Source of the DNA: Atopobium sp. oral taxon 810 str. F0209
GTDB lineage: Bacteria > Actinomycetota > Coriobacteriia > Coriobacteriales > Atopobiaceae
Reading direction: 5' to 3'
Length of the DNA: 63,033 bases
Assembly: GCF_000466405.1 (NCBI RefSeq)
Contig: NZ_KE952949.1
Coordinates: forward strand, 14,455-77,487
The translations under genes and the position numbers were made by a program. This document shows, piece after piece, positions 53,001 to 61,761 of the stretch. The notes beneath the pieces are model-generated. The model was not told the origin of the DNA and made no database searches. It was given only the letters and a program-made list of their open reading frames with translations. Numbering within the stretch: position 1 is the first letter of the stretch; each line of letters opens with the position of its first letter.

Positions 53001-54314
53001 ATGGCAGACCGTAGCTCCGAGGCCCGGCACAGGGGCTCTCATTTCGCAACAAAGCAAAACCCCAAGGTGTCGTCAAAACTTCCTACCCTAGATGATTCTG
53101 ACGCCAAGATAATGGGTACAGGTACCATTTCGTCGCGTAGTGTCGCAGCTACACGTCATGTTGCAAAAGGCAGTAAGCGTAGGCACCATGGTACGCGCAC
53201 GCGTGCTGCTCAGGCGCAACTGGGCAATGGTACTCATGGCAGACAGCAGCCAAACAAAGCTCATTGGCCGCGCGTACTCATTAGTCTTGTGTTGGTGGCG
53301 CTTATTCTTGGTGCTGCTTATATCTTTGTGTTGCCCATGGTAAAAGACCTAACTGAACCCGAGACTCCCAAGGTTGAGGCGGGCAAACAGGTCACCATTA
53401 CCATCCCCGAAGGTTCTGGTGCTGCGTCGATTATTCAGCAACTCCTTGATGCAGGTGTTATCAGCGATCAGGCGAGCTTTGCCAATGCTCTCAAGCAACA
53501 GGGTGCCGATTCCAAGCTCAAGCCTGGTACCTATAACTTCATCACAGGCAGCAAAGACCAAAATGTTATTGATCTATTGATCGCAGGACCTAATGCCTCT
53601 GCTAATACAGTGATCATTCCAGAAGGCTCGACTGTGGCTCAGACTGCTGTCTGCGTTGAAGCCGCGCTTAAGATTCCTGCCAAGGATTTTATGGCTCAGG
53701 CAAAGGCTTCCAAATATGTAGCTGATTATGCCTTTCTTAAGGAGGCTGCTGCAACCGAGCAGGACTCGCTTGAAGGCTATCTCTATCCCAAAACTTATAA
53801 CTTTGATGGCAAGGATGCATCAGCAGATGCCGTTATCCGCACTATGCTCGACCAATATGTAACCGAACTTTCCAAGCAGGACTTTGGTGCTGCCGAAAAG
53901 AAACTTAAGAGTAGCTACAACGTCGAATTATCTGATTATCAGATTTTGAAACTTGCTTCCATTATTGAGAAGGAAGCCATTAAGGACGATCAACGCGCCA
54001 ATATTTCTTCGGTTTTTTATAATCGCCTAAAGGCTGGTATGGCGCTGCAGAGCGATACAACGATGGCGTATGCGTTGGGTCATGAGATAAAGCTGCCCGA
54101 GGAAAACCACCAAGATAGTCCCTACAACTCCTATGATCACCAAGGGGTTTCTATTGCGACACCTATCTGCTCACCTTCACTTGCTTCGATTCAAGCAGCA
54201 TTAGAACCTGCGTCAACGGATTATCTGTACTTCTGGATTACTCAGAAGGGCGAGCACTTCTCCAAGACCGAGTCTGAACATACCAAAACCTACAACGAGC
54301 ATCTGAGCTCCTAG
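53001..54314 (+). CDS. mltG: Endolytic peptidoglycan transglycosylase
   Basis: A 437-residue membrane-anchored enzyme that ends nascent glycan strands. It has a ~90-residue basic cytoplasmic tail, one helix (about 92-113), a LysM-like domain (VTITIPEGSGAASIIQQLLD) and the YceG catalytic domain with ASIIEKEA (catalytic Glu) and SPYNSYDHQGV-type C-terminal motif. The long basic tail is typical of actinobacterial MltG. Confidence 0.95.
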   Translation: MADRSSEARHRGSHFATKQNPKVSSKLPTLDDSDAKIMGTGTISSRSVAATRHVAKGSKRRHHGTRTRAAQAQLGNGTHGRQQPNKAHWPRVLISLVLVALILGAAYIFVLPMVKDLTEPETPKVEAGKQVTITIPEGSGAASIIQQLLDAGVISDQASFANALKQQGADSKLKPGTYNFITGSKDQNVIDLLIAGPNASANTVIIPEGSTVAQTAVCVEAALKIPAKDFMAQAKASKYVADYAFLKEAAATEQDSLEGYLYPKTYNFDGKDASADAVIRTMLDQYVTELSKQDFGAAEKKLKSSYNVELSDYQILKLASIIEKEAIKDDQRANISSVFYNRLKAGMALQSDTTMAYALGHEIKLPEENHQDSPYNSYDHQGVSIATPICSPSLASIQAALEPASTDYLYFWITQKGEHFSKTESEHTKTYNEHLSS

Positions 54315-54327
54315 GGCGGGAACTAAG

Positions 54328-54840
54328 ATGGCAGTAATTCATCCGTATCGTTATGTTGCGCGCATAGAGTACATTGACCTTGATGAACTCTATAGCCAAG
54401 GTATTCGTTGTATTTTGTTTGATCGAGATAACACCGTGGTGCCACGCGATTCCAAGGTGGCACCTCCCGAAGTCATGACGTGGTTTGACCGCGCGCGTGA
54501 CCTTGGTATGCGTGTCTGCATGGTGTCAAACAACATTCACAGTGCCGCTGTTGAAGCTTCTGCAGCAAGGCTCAAAAGCGATGTCATTCATCATGCTATG
54601 AAGCCTGCGCCCTTCTCTATTAAGGCGGCCCTTCGTAAGGAGGGCGTGGAGGCGCAGCAAGCGGTAATGATTGGTGACCAAGTAATGACCGATGTGATTG
54701 CAGGCAATCTTGCTGGCGTGCGTACTATTCTTGTGCGCCCTCAGTGCCGTACCGACCTTTGGTACACTCACATTCTTCGTCTCATTGAGGCGCCGATTTT
54801 GTGCGGTAAAGACTTTGAGGGTGAGGCCGAGGAGCTGTGA
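54328..54840 (+). CDS. yqeG: YqeG-family HAD IIIA phosphatase
   Basis: A 170-residue HAD phosphatase. LFDRDNTVVPRDS holds the nucleophile motif, MVSNNIHS motif II, KPAPFSIKAAL the Lys motif and MIGDQVMTDVIAGNLAG the acidic motif. The family includes mitochondrial phosphatidylglycerophosphatase; the bacterial role is unsettled. Its stop overlaps the next GTG start by four bases. Confidence 0.92.
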   Translation: MAVIHPYRYVARIEYIDLDELYSQGIRCILFDRDNTVVPRDSKVAPPEVMTWFDRARDLGMRVCMVSNNIHSAAVEASAARLKSDVIHHAMKPAPFSIKAALRKEGVEAQQAVMIGDQVMTDVIAGNLAGVRTILVRPQCRTDLWYTHILRLIEAPILCGKDFEGEAEEL

Positions 54841-55391
54841 GTTGCTCACCGCAAGCCGCAGGCTATATTGTCCATGAGGGCTGTGACCATATCTTTTTTA
54901 TTGGTTTTCTCGGCGCGGGAAAATCGACCATTGCTCGCAATCTAGGGCATATGTTTCACCGTCCCTATGTTGATACCGACCGTTTGGTCGAGCGAAAACT
55001 CTGCAAATCGGTTTGCGAAATCTTTGAACAAGATGGTGAAGCAAGCTTTCGCCGTGCTGAGGAAGCTGTGCTAAAAAATCTAAAGCAAAGAAAGTCTTTG
55101 TTGGTAAGTTGTGGTGGTGGCATTATCGAGAGACCACACTGTTGTCAGTTGATGAAAGAAATGGGCTCAATCGTTTTTCTGGATGGCGATTTTGATGATT
55201 CATTGCGTCAGATTCAGCATCCCGAGAAACGGCCTGATTTTAGGACAGCTAAAGAAGCAGAGACTCTGTACTGGCAGCGCCGACCGCTCTACGAAGCGAT
55301 TGCCGATCATGTAGTGGATATTCGGGGTAAGTCTTTTGATGCTGTTGCGAGTGAGGCGGCAAGTCTTTTGTGGGAAGAGGGACTATTGTGA
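54837..55391 (+). CDS. aroK: Shikimate kinase
   Basis: A 184-residue kinase that phosphorylates shikimate. GFLGAGKSTIARNLGH is Walker A, VDTDRLVERKLCKSV the DxD shikimate-binding site, FRRAEEAVLKNL and VSCGGGIIERPH the following motifs. LID residue Arg is in KRPDFRT. GTG 54837 overlaps the yqeG stop and its own TGA overlaps the next gene as GTGA. Confidence 0.93.
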   Translation: MSCSPQAAGYIVHEGCDHIFFIGFLGAGKSTIARNLGHMFHRPYVDTDRLVERKLCKSVCEIFEQDGEASFRRAEEAVLKNLKQRKSLLVSCGGGIIERPHCCQLMKEMGSIVFLDGDFDDSLRQIQHPEKRPDFRTAKEAETLYWQRRPLYEAIADHVVDIRGKSFDAVASEAASLLWEEGLL

Positions 55392-56617
55392 GCGAGATAA
55401 GCAAAGAAACTTCTGAACTAAAGACTCAAGATCAAGATGCGGTCAAGCAGGATACCGTGGTCGAGGAGATGTCTGAGCTTGACGGGCCTGTTACGTCAGA
55501 AGAACCTTTTTCTTCTAAGGCTGAGGTCATTCGTCAGTGGATTTCTCTGGTCAAAGGTTCCTGCGATGTACGTGTAGGCTCAGGTGCCATCGTCTCGATG
55601 GGTGAGGTTATGCGTGGCTCAGTTACCAGTGCGCGCAGGAGCCTTTTGCTTGTAGAAGAGGGGAGTCCTGCCGAACTTGTTGAAGAAACGCGTCGTGAGC
55701 TTACCGATGCTGGTTTTGTTGTTGCGCGCTACGATTTACCCGCTAACACAAACCGTTCTATGGCATCAGCAAATCTACTGGCAGAAGCCCTTGCCCAGAC
55801 ATGCATTACTTCTGATGATCTGATTTGTGCTGTGGGTACTTCCACGTTGATGAGTCTTGCTACCTATGTGAGCACAAACTGGTGCGGTGCAACTGAGCTG
55901 TGCTGTGTACCTTGTGATCTCTTCGCCGCCATAAGCGGTCTTATTACACCTCTCGGTCTAGATGTTGCTGGCAAAGAGGAGCTTATTCGCTTTCCTGGCA
56001 AGGCCAAACATGCCTTTATTGACTTTGACTTTCTTACGGCAGATCTGAGCAGTGAGTCTGCGATGCATACCCGTGCCTTGATGGTGCAGTCAGCACTTGC
56101 TGACTCCGAGCGAAGCTTTTCGACGCTTTGGGATCGGGCTGACGACATAGTTGCAGGTGATTTGCCAACGCTTTCACTGCAGATTGTTGATACGCTCAAG
56201 TCGCGTGGCAATCTCGTGTCTGCTACCTCGGCTGCAGTACGCCAGTCCATTGATCATGGCAGTACCTTTGTCCGTGCCCTCAAGACTTTGTTGCCTGCGA
56301 ATATCCCTGAGTCTACGCTGTTGGCTGAATCCATGCGCTTTGCTTCACGTCTAGCTGCAGCGCAATCAGACTTCGCCATTGATGATGTGCTTGCCGTTGA
56401 TGAGCTGCTTGAAAAATTTGAGCTTCCCATGCTGCAGGCGACAGTTGATCCCGATCAGATGATTGCCGCGCTCAAGGCGGTCTCATTTGAGCGTAGTTCG
56501 CGTTTCCTGTTAGGTCTACCGCGTTCTTTGGGTCGTGTACGTCTAGCAAATGTTGATGAGGATCTTTTAAAAGAGCATGCGAACGTATGGTGTGCTGTTC
56601 ATAGAGTTGAGGAGTAA
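55388..56617 (+). CDS. 3-dehydroquinate-synthase-like protein lacking catalytic residues
   Basis: A 409-residue protein placed where aroB normally follows aroK. The overall AroB fold is recognisable, but the key motifs are lost. The NAD-binding GGG..GD segment reads VGTSTLMSLATYVS, the PTTLLAQVDSSVGGKTG segment reads PCDLFAAISGLITPLGLD, and the zinc motif GHTFGHAIE reads DHGSTFVRAL (around residues 287-296). It has an extra acidic N-terminus of ~45 residues. It probably does not make dehydroquinate. GTG 55388 overlaps the aroK stop. Confidence 0.7.
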   Translation: MSEISKETSELKTQDQDAVKQDTVVEEMSELDGPVTSEEPFSSKAEVIRQWISLVKGSCDVRVGSGAIVSMGEVMRGSVTSARRSLLLVEEGSPAELVEETRRELTDAGFVVARYDLPANTNRSMASANLLAEALAQTCITSDDLICAVGTSTLMSLATYVSTNWCGATELCCVPCDLFAAISGLITPLGLDVAGKEELIRFPGKAKHAFIDFDFLTADLSSESAMHTRALMVQSALADSERSFSTLWDRADDIVAGDLPTLSLQIVDTLKSRGNLVSATSAAVRQSIDHGSTFVRALKTLLPANIPESTLLAESMRFASRLAAAQSDFAIDDVLAVDELLEKFELPMLQATVDPDQMIAALKAVSFERSSRFLLGLPRSLGRVRLANVDEDLLKEHANVWCAVHRVEE

Positions 56618-56619
56618 AG

Positions 56620-57738
56620 ATGGAATACAGGTATGCAAATAGGGTTGCCGCCCTGCGGGAGTGGATGCGTAAATCAAGTTTTGATGCTTTGGTATTACGT
56701 AACAATCCAGATCTACGTTGGTTGACGGGTGCCGAACGTGTTTTTGATGACGAGATTGCTCATGTAGCTTTTGTTACTCCTGAAGGATTGTGGCTACATA
56801 CAGATTCGCGTTACTTTGGCACCTTTGTAAATCGTTTGGGTACAGATGGTCCTTGGCAGCTTGATCAGGAGGTCATAAACCCTGCAGAGTGGGTGGTTCG
56901 CCATATTATTGAGTCAGGCGTTCATGCTGTAGCCATTGAAGATTCAATCTCCTTAGGTTTTTTTGATGAGCTCCAAGAGGAGCTGAAGCATAGCGGCGCT
57001 GATTGTACGCTGCCTCGTATGCACGAGGATATTGCCGCCAAATTGCGTGTTGTCAAAGATGATGAGGAGCTGGCACTGCTTCGTGAGGCCCAGCGTATTA
57101 CCGATGATGCTTTTGAGCATATTTGCACATATATCCATGCGGGTATGACCGAGCTTGAGGTACGAGCAGAGCTTGAGGGATACATGCTTACTCATGGTGC
57201 TGAGGCACTGTCTTTTGCGAGTATTGTTGCTGCAGGTCCTAATGGTGCCAATCCTCATGCACAGCCTTCTGATTATGTGCTCAAGGATGGCGACATGGTT
57301 GTGCTGGATTACGGTGCGGGTTACCACGATTATCATGCCGATATGACCCGTACGGTTTGTGTAGGCAAGCCCAGCGATGAGGCTCGCAAGGTTTACGATA
57401 TCGTACGCCAGGCAAACGAAAGTTGTGCTCGTGCTATCCATGCAGGTGTTATAGGTCGCGATATTCATGAACTAGCAGTCAAGCTTATTAGCGACGCTGG
57501 TTATGGTGAGTATTTTGGTCACGGCTTGGGCCATGGTGTTGGTATTCAGATTCATGAGAAGCCCAACTTCAATCGACGTAGCCTTGATGTGATTGGCGCT
57601 GGTTCGGTTATCACTGATGAGCCAGGTATCTACTTGCCTGGTAAGTTTGGTGTACGAATTGAGGATTGCGGTCTAGTAGACGAGCAGGGCTACCATCCCT
57701 TTAGTCGTATCAGTCATGATTTGATTTGCGTTGGCTAG
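56620..57738 (+). CDS. pepP: Xaa-Pro peptidase, M24 family
   Basis: A 372-residue creatinase-fold peptidase that cleaves before or after proline. The C-terminal pita-bread domain has all metal ligands: VLDYGAGYHDYHADMTRTV (two Asp), GHGLGHGVGIQIHE (His), TDEPGIYLPG (Glu) and VRIEDCG (Glu). The N-terminal ~125 residues are the creatinase-N domain. It begins two bases after the AroB-like gene. Confidence 0.94.
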   Translation: MEYRYANRVAALREWMRKSSFDALVLRNNPDLRWLTGAERVFDDEIAHVAFVTPEGLWLHTDSRYFGTFVNRLGTDGPWQLDQEVINPAEWVVRHIIESGVHAVAIEDSISLGFFDELQEELKHSGADCTLPRMHEDIAAKLRVVKDDEELALLREAQRITDDAFEHICTYIHAGMTELEVRAELEGYMLTHGAEALSFASIVAAGPNGANPHAQPSDYVLKDGDMVVLDYGAGYHDYHADMTRTVCVGKPSDEARKVYDIVRQANESCARAIHAGVIGRDIHELAVKLISDAGYGEYFGHGLGHGVGIQIHEKPNFNRRSLDVIGAGSVITDEPGIYLPGKFGVRIEDCGLVDEQGYHPFSRISHDLICVG

Positions 57739-57767
57739 TTTTACCGCACTGCATCCATAATGAATTT

Positions 57768-57796
57768 AAAGCTGCGCTTTGTTGTGCAGCTTTTTT
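57768..57796 (+). terminator. Intrinsic terminator
   Basis: AAAGCTGC (57768-57775) pairs with GCAGCTTT (57786-57793), and the arm runs into TTTTTT. It closes the alaS-to-pepP series. Confidence 0.88.
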
Positions 57797-58345
57797 ATGA
57801 GATGTCACGTGTATCGCCTTCTCTTTTTAGACATGAAAGAGGGGAGGCAATGCAAAGTGAAATGCACATATATGTTGATATCAAAAATTAAAAGGTTTGT
57901 TTGCTGTGTATTTTTGAAAAGTTTTGTTCACTAATATTTAAAAGAATCAAGTATTTTTAAATTTTAAACTGTAATTTTTTACCTCCTTTAGAAATAGAGC
58001 TAAAGTTAGTCGAATGTAAAAGAAAAAAACTAGAACACCAACAACGCAGCATTACTCTATAAAAAGGCAGTAAAACAGCTAGTTCTATAGCTAAAGATAT
58101 AAACTAAACTTTTATATATTCTCAAAAAATTTGTCTAACTGGTCTTTAAAAATGGAAGCTCTCACTTGTGTAGACTATTTGTATGAAGTATGATTAGTTG
58201 ATGTACAAGTATGCAGAAACACCTAGATAGCACCGAGTACGTGCAAAAGAAACTTGTACATGTACGGGAAAGGGGGAATGCATATGCCGCTTTCTGCACC
58301 TGTAAACATTGGCAGCGATGCCCACGTCCTAAAGGAAGGAGAACG
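57797..58345 (+). promoter_or_regulatory. Long AT-rich leader of the mannose PTS operon
   Basis: About 550 bp without a convincing gene, much more AT-rich than either side. A promoter is visible at TTGTGT (58166-58171), 17-bp gap, TATGAT (58189-58194), which leaves a leader of about 145 bases before ATG 58346. The leader contains the palindrome GTACATGTAC near 58256. A 13-codon frame at 57850-57891 has a purine-rich box too close to its ATG. A frame open upstream of 58346 from 58211 lacks a ribosome binding site. Confidence 0.55.
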
Positions 58346-59335
58346 ATGATCGGCATTATTGTCGCCTCTCACGGCCAGTTGGCCGAAGGGATTCTCGATA
58401 CGCTTGGTATGTTTATGCCTGGCGAGAAGAATCTTGAGGCCTGCGTCCTGACACCCGATATGGGTCCGGATGACTACCGCGACAGGCTTGTTGCGGCGTC
58501 CAAAAAAATGGACGATCCAGAACAGCTCGTAATTCTGGCTGACCTGTGGGGAGGCACGCCTTTCAACCAGGCTTCTTTGCTCCTCAATGATCACCCCACT
58601 TGGGCTCTGATTACCGGTTTGAACCTGCCCCTGCTTATGGAGGCTGTCTCTGACCGTGAGGATTGTGAGACTGCCCTCAAGCTCGCAGGCAAGCTCATTG
58701 AGGTTGGCCGCGAGGGCATCAACGGCAAACCTGACTCCATTGTGCCTGCTGAGAAAGTAGCTGCCGCTGCTCCTGTTGCCACTCAAGGTGCCATTCCTCC
58801 GGGTACTGTACTTGGTGATGGTCACATCAAGCTTGCCCACGTGCGCGTGGACACCCGTCTGCTGCATGGTCAGGTTGCAACTGCATGGACCAAGACCATT
58901 CAGCCCGATCGCATCATCGTCGTGTCTGACAGCGTCTCCAAGGATGAGCTGCGCAAGACCATGATCGTTCAGGCTGCACCTCCTGGAGTTCACGTCCATG
59001 TTGTTCCTATGAGCAAGCTGATTGAGGTTTCCAAGGACGTCCGCTTTGGTAACACCAAGGTTTTCCTCCTCTTTGAGACTCCTCAAGAGGTGCTTGAGGC
59101 CATCAATAATGGTGTTGACATCAAGAAAGTCAACCTTGGTTCCATGGCTCACTCTGTGGGTAAGGTTGTTTGCAGCAACGCTATTGCTATGGGCCCCGAG
59201 GATGTTGAGTGCCTCGAGGAGCTCAAGGCAAAAGGCGTTGAGTTTGACGTTCGCAAGGTCCCGACTGATGCAGCCGAGAACTTCGAAGCCATGCTCAAGA
59301 AGGCAAAGTCCGAGCTCGCTGCTCAGGGCAAGTAA
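58346..59335 (+). CDS. manX: PTS mannose-family subunit IIAB
   Basis: A 329-residue fused phosphocarrier. The IIA domain has active His9 (IIVASHGQLAEG), an Ala/Pro-rich linker is at about 135-155, and the IIB domain has active His174 (VDTRLLHGQVATAW). It moves phosphate from HPr to mannose, glucose or related sugars. ATG 58346 follows AAGGAAGGAGA; the frame is open upstream but without signals. Confidence 0.94.
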   Translation: MIGIIVASHGQLAEGILDTLGMFMPGEKNLEACVLTPDMGPDDYRDRLVAASKKMDDPEQLVILADLWGGTPFNQASLLLNDHPTWALITGLNLPLLMEAVSDREDCETALKLAGKLIEVGREGINGKPDSIVPAEKVAAAAPVATQGAIPPGTVLGDGHIKLAHVRVDTRLLHGQVATAWTKTIQPDRIIVVSDSVSKDELRKTMIVQAAPPGVHVHVVPMSKLIEVSKDVRFGNTKVFLLFETPQEVLEAINNGVDIKKVNLGSMAHSVGKVVCSNAIAMGPEDVECLEELKAKGVEFDVRKVPTDAAENFEAMLKKAKSELAAQGK

Positions 59336-59347
59336 AGGAGGTCGAAA

Positions 59348-60157
59348 GTGAGCTTTATTAGCATCGTGCTCGTCATTATCGTGGCGTTCTTCGCTGGTAT
59401 GGAGGGCATTCTCGACGAGTGGCAGTTCCACCAGCCTCTGGTGGCTTGTACTCTCGTTGGCTTGGTAACTGGTCACCCCGCAGAAGGCATCATGCTGGGC
59501 GGCTCGCTCCAGCTCATCGCTCTTGGTTGGGCAAACATCGGCGCAGCTGTCGCTCCTGATGCGGCTCTAGCCTCCATCGCCTCGGCCATCATTATGGTCA
59601 AGGGTCTGACTGGCGCTGCCAACGTCACCAGCGTTATCAGCACCTCCATAGCAGCAGCAGTTCCTCTGTCTGTTGCCGGTCTCTTCCTTACCATGGTCGT
59701 CCGTACAATTGCTATCCCTGTCGTTCACGCCATGGATGCAGCTGCTGATCGCGGCGACTTTGCAGCAATCGATCGTTGGCAGATGGCAGCTATCGCAATG
59801 CAGGGTGTCCGTATCGCTATTCCCGCAGCTGCTCTGTGCTTCGTTCCTGCTGAGGCAGTTCAGGCTGCTCTGTCTGCAATGCCCGCATGGCTTGCTGACG
59901 GCATGGCAATCGGCGGCGGCATGATTGCTGCAGTCGGTTACGCAATGGTTCTCAACATGATTGCTACCCCCGAAGTCTGGCCCTTCTTCGCCCTTGGCTT
60001 CGTCGTTGCAGCTATCTCTCAGCTCACCCTTATCGCCCTTGGTGTCATCGGTGTCTGCATCGCTCTGCTGTATGTCGGTCTCAAGGAGGCTGCTGCTAAC
60101 GGTGGTGGCGGTGGTGGATCCACTGATCCCCTCGGCGACATTCTGGACAACTACTGA
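59348..60157 (+). CDS. manY: PTS mannose-family subunit IIC
   Basis: A 269-residue membrane protein with about seven hydrophobic segments. GTG 59348 follows AAAGGAGGTCG. GGSLQLIALGWANIGAAVAPD is the IIC signature. The C-terminal tail is Gly-rich (a run of six Gly). It forms the sugar channel with IID. Confidence 0.95.
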   Translation: MSFISIVLVIIVAFFAGMEGILDEWQFHQPLVACTLVGLVTGHPAEGIMLGGSLQLIALGWANIGAAVAPDAALASIASAIIMVKGLTGAANVTSVISTSIAAAVPLSVAGLFLTMVVRTIAIPVVHAMDAAADRGDFAAIDRWQMAAIAMQGVRIAIPAAALCFVPAEAVQAALSAMPAWLADGMAIGGGMIAAVGYAMVLNMIATPEVWPFFALGFVVAAISQLTLIALGVIGVCIALLYVGLKEAAANGGGGGGSTDPLGDILDNY

Positions 60158-60177
60158 TTTTAAGAGAGGAGACGAAA

Positions 60178-61155
60178 ATGGCTGAAAAGATTACTCTTAG
60201 CAAGAAGGACCGCCTCGACGTCATGTGGCGTCATCAGTTCCTGCAGGGCTCTTGGAACTACGAGCGTATGCAGAACGGCGGCTGGTGCTATTCCATGGTT
60301 CCCGCAATCAAGCGCCTGTACTCCTCTAAGGAGGATCGGTCTGCTGCTCTGAAGCGTCACATGGAGTTCTATAACACTCACCCCTACGTATCCGCACCTG
60401 TTATCGGTGTTACGCTTGCTCTTGAGCAGGACCGTGCAAACGGCGCACCGATTGATGATGCAACCATTCAGGGTGTCAAGGTCGGTATGATGGGTCCCCT
60501 GGCTGGTGTCGGCGACCCTGTATTCTGGTTCACCGTACGCCCCATCCTTGGTGCCCTTGGCGCCTCGATGGCCGTTTCTGGTAACCCCGTTGGTCCTCTG
60601 CTCTTCTTTGTGCTGTGGAATGCAATTCGTCTTGCCTTCCTGTGGTACACCCAAGAGCTTGGTTATAACCTCGGTACTGAGATTACTAAGGACCTTTCTG
60701 GTGGCGTGCTGGGTAGGATCACCAACATCGCTTCCATTCTGGGTATGTTTGTTATCGGTGCCCTCGTCGAGCGTTGGGTTTCCATTACCTTTACCCCGAC
60801 GGTCTCCACGCTTGAGAAGGTTGCTCCCGACAAGTTCGATGCTTCCTATCCCAACCTGATGGCTCTTTCTCAGGGCATTGCTGGTGGTCAGGTAACCCCC
60901 GACCAGCTTGCCGCTGGTGTTGCTGATGCAAACTCCGCTCTGAGTGTTGGTAGCGTCCAGGCTGTCGACGGTGGCTATCGTGTCGTTGCTACCGCAACCC
61001 TGCAGGATCAGCTCAACTCCCTGATTCCTGGTCTTGTCGCAGTACTTCTTACTTTGGGCTGCGCTAAGCTCCTCAAGAAGGGTGTCTCGCCCATCGTGAT
61101 CATCCTTGCCCTCTTTGTGGTCGGCATCGTGTTCCATGTGATTGGCCTGATGTAA
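60178..61155 (+). CDS. manZ: PTS mannose-family subunit IID
   Basis: A 325-residue IID subunit, about 20-50 residues longer than common ones. The opening RHQFLQGSWNYERMQNGGW and GPLAGVGDPVFWFTVRPILG are the family signatures, and the C-terminal helices LNSLIPGLVAVLLTLG anchor it. The extra length lies around residues 200-275. AGAGGAG precedes ATG 60178. A strong terminator follows. Confidence 0.95.
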   Translation: MAEKITLSKKDRLDVMWRHQFLQGSWNYERMQNGGWCYSMVPAIKRLYSSKEDRSAALKRHMEFYNTHPYVSAPVIGVTLALEQDRANGAPIDDATIQGVKVGMMGPLAGVGDPVFWFTVRPILGALGASMAVSGNPVGPLLFFVLWNAIRLAFLWYTQELGYNLGTEITKDLSGGVLGRITNIASILGMFVIGALVERWVSITFTPTVSTLEKVAPDKFDASYPNLMALSQGIAGGQVTPDQLAAGVADANSALSVGSVQAVDGGYRVVATATLQDQLNSLIPGLVAVLLTLGCAKLLKKGVSPIVIILALFVVGIVFHVIGLM

Positions 61156-61193
61156 GTTTTCTGACGATTAGCTTCGTCACTTTGTGTTAGACG

Positions 61194-61260
61194 GGGTCGT
61201 ACCCTGCCAGACTCACGACGCGCCTTTTGGCACAAGGAGTCGAGGGTACGACCCTTTTTT
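61194..61260 (+). terminator. Intrinsic terminator with long loop
   Basis: GGGTCGTACCCT (61194-61205) pairs with AGGGTACGACCC (61243-61254), followed by TTTTTT, downstream of manZ. The 37-base loop could carry a further small hairpin. Confidence 0.85.
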
Positions 61261-61354
61261 GTTAGGTTTGTTTGAGTGTTTTGGCTAAGATATACGCTAC
61301 TCAGGAAGCATTCTAGATATCAGTCTAGAATCTATGCAGTTCGATAGGATTGGC

Positions 61355-61759
61355 ATGGCACAGTCACTTAATAGCAGTGTTGATTTGACAATAAAAGCTA
61401 CCTCGCTGCGAGCTATCAGCACCTATGGCAACGTTATGGTGGGCGACCGCGCGTTTGAGTATTACAACGAAAAAAACGTCGAAGACTATGTCCAAATTCC
61501 TTGGATCGAAATTGACCATATTGAAGCCGAGGTTCTTGGTAAGAAGAAAATCTCGCGCTTTTTGATATATACAAAAAAAGACGGTAAATTTGCCTTTTCT
61601 ACTCGCGACAACATTGCAACACTGCGCGCGATGCGCAAGTATTTGCCTGAAGATGCAATGCGGAGCGGCCTAGGATTTTTTAAGGTTTTAAAGCTGGGAA
61701 CTACTAAGGTTGGCCGTGATATTAAAGGTTTTTTTAGCGGCAACAAGGATAGGGGCTAG
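61355..61759 (+). CDS. manO: DUF956 / ManO-like protein
   Basis: A 134-residue soluble protein typically encoded after mannose-family PTS operons. MAQSLNSSVDLTIKATSLRA and QIPWIEIDHIEAEVLGKKKI-like segments are the DUF956 signature. Its role is thought to be regulatory for the man operon but is not established. ATG 61355 behind AGGA is chosen over ATG 61334, which lacks a box. Confidence 0.87.
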   Translation: MAQSLNSSVDLTIKATSLRAISTYGNVMVGDRAFEYYNEKNVEDYVQIPWIEIDHIEAEVLGKKKISRFLIYTKKDGKFAFSTRDNIATLRAMRKYLPEDAMRSGLGFFKVLKLGTTKVGRDIKGFFSGNKDRG

Positions 61760-61761
61760 AT

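Noticed and set aside
57850-57891. Thirteen-codon leader peptide before the mannose PTS
   Set aside because: The GGGGAGG box is only two bases from the ATG and the frame lies some 300 bp before the promoter.
58211-58345. Longer N-terminus of the IIAB protein
   Set aside because: The added 45 residues do not resemble the family, while ATG 58346 has a strong ribosome binding site and begins with the conserved IIA strand.
58223-59476. 417-codon frame antisense to manX
   Set aside because: It is a shadow of a well-supported gene in GC-biased codons; the product has no family features.
60160-61137. 325-codon frame antisense to manZ
   Set aside because: It is a shadow of manZ with low-complexity, Asn/His-rich content and no start signal.
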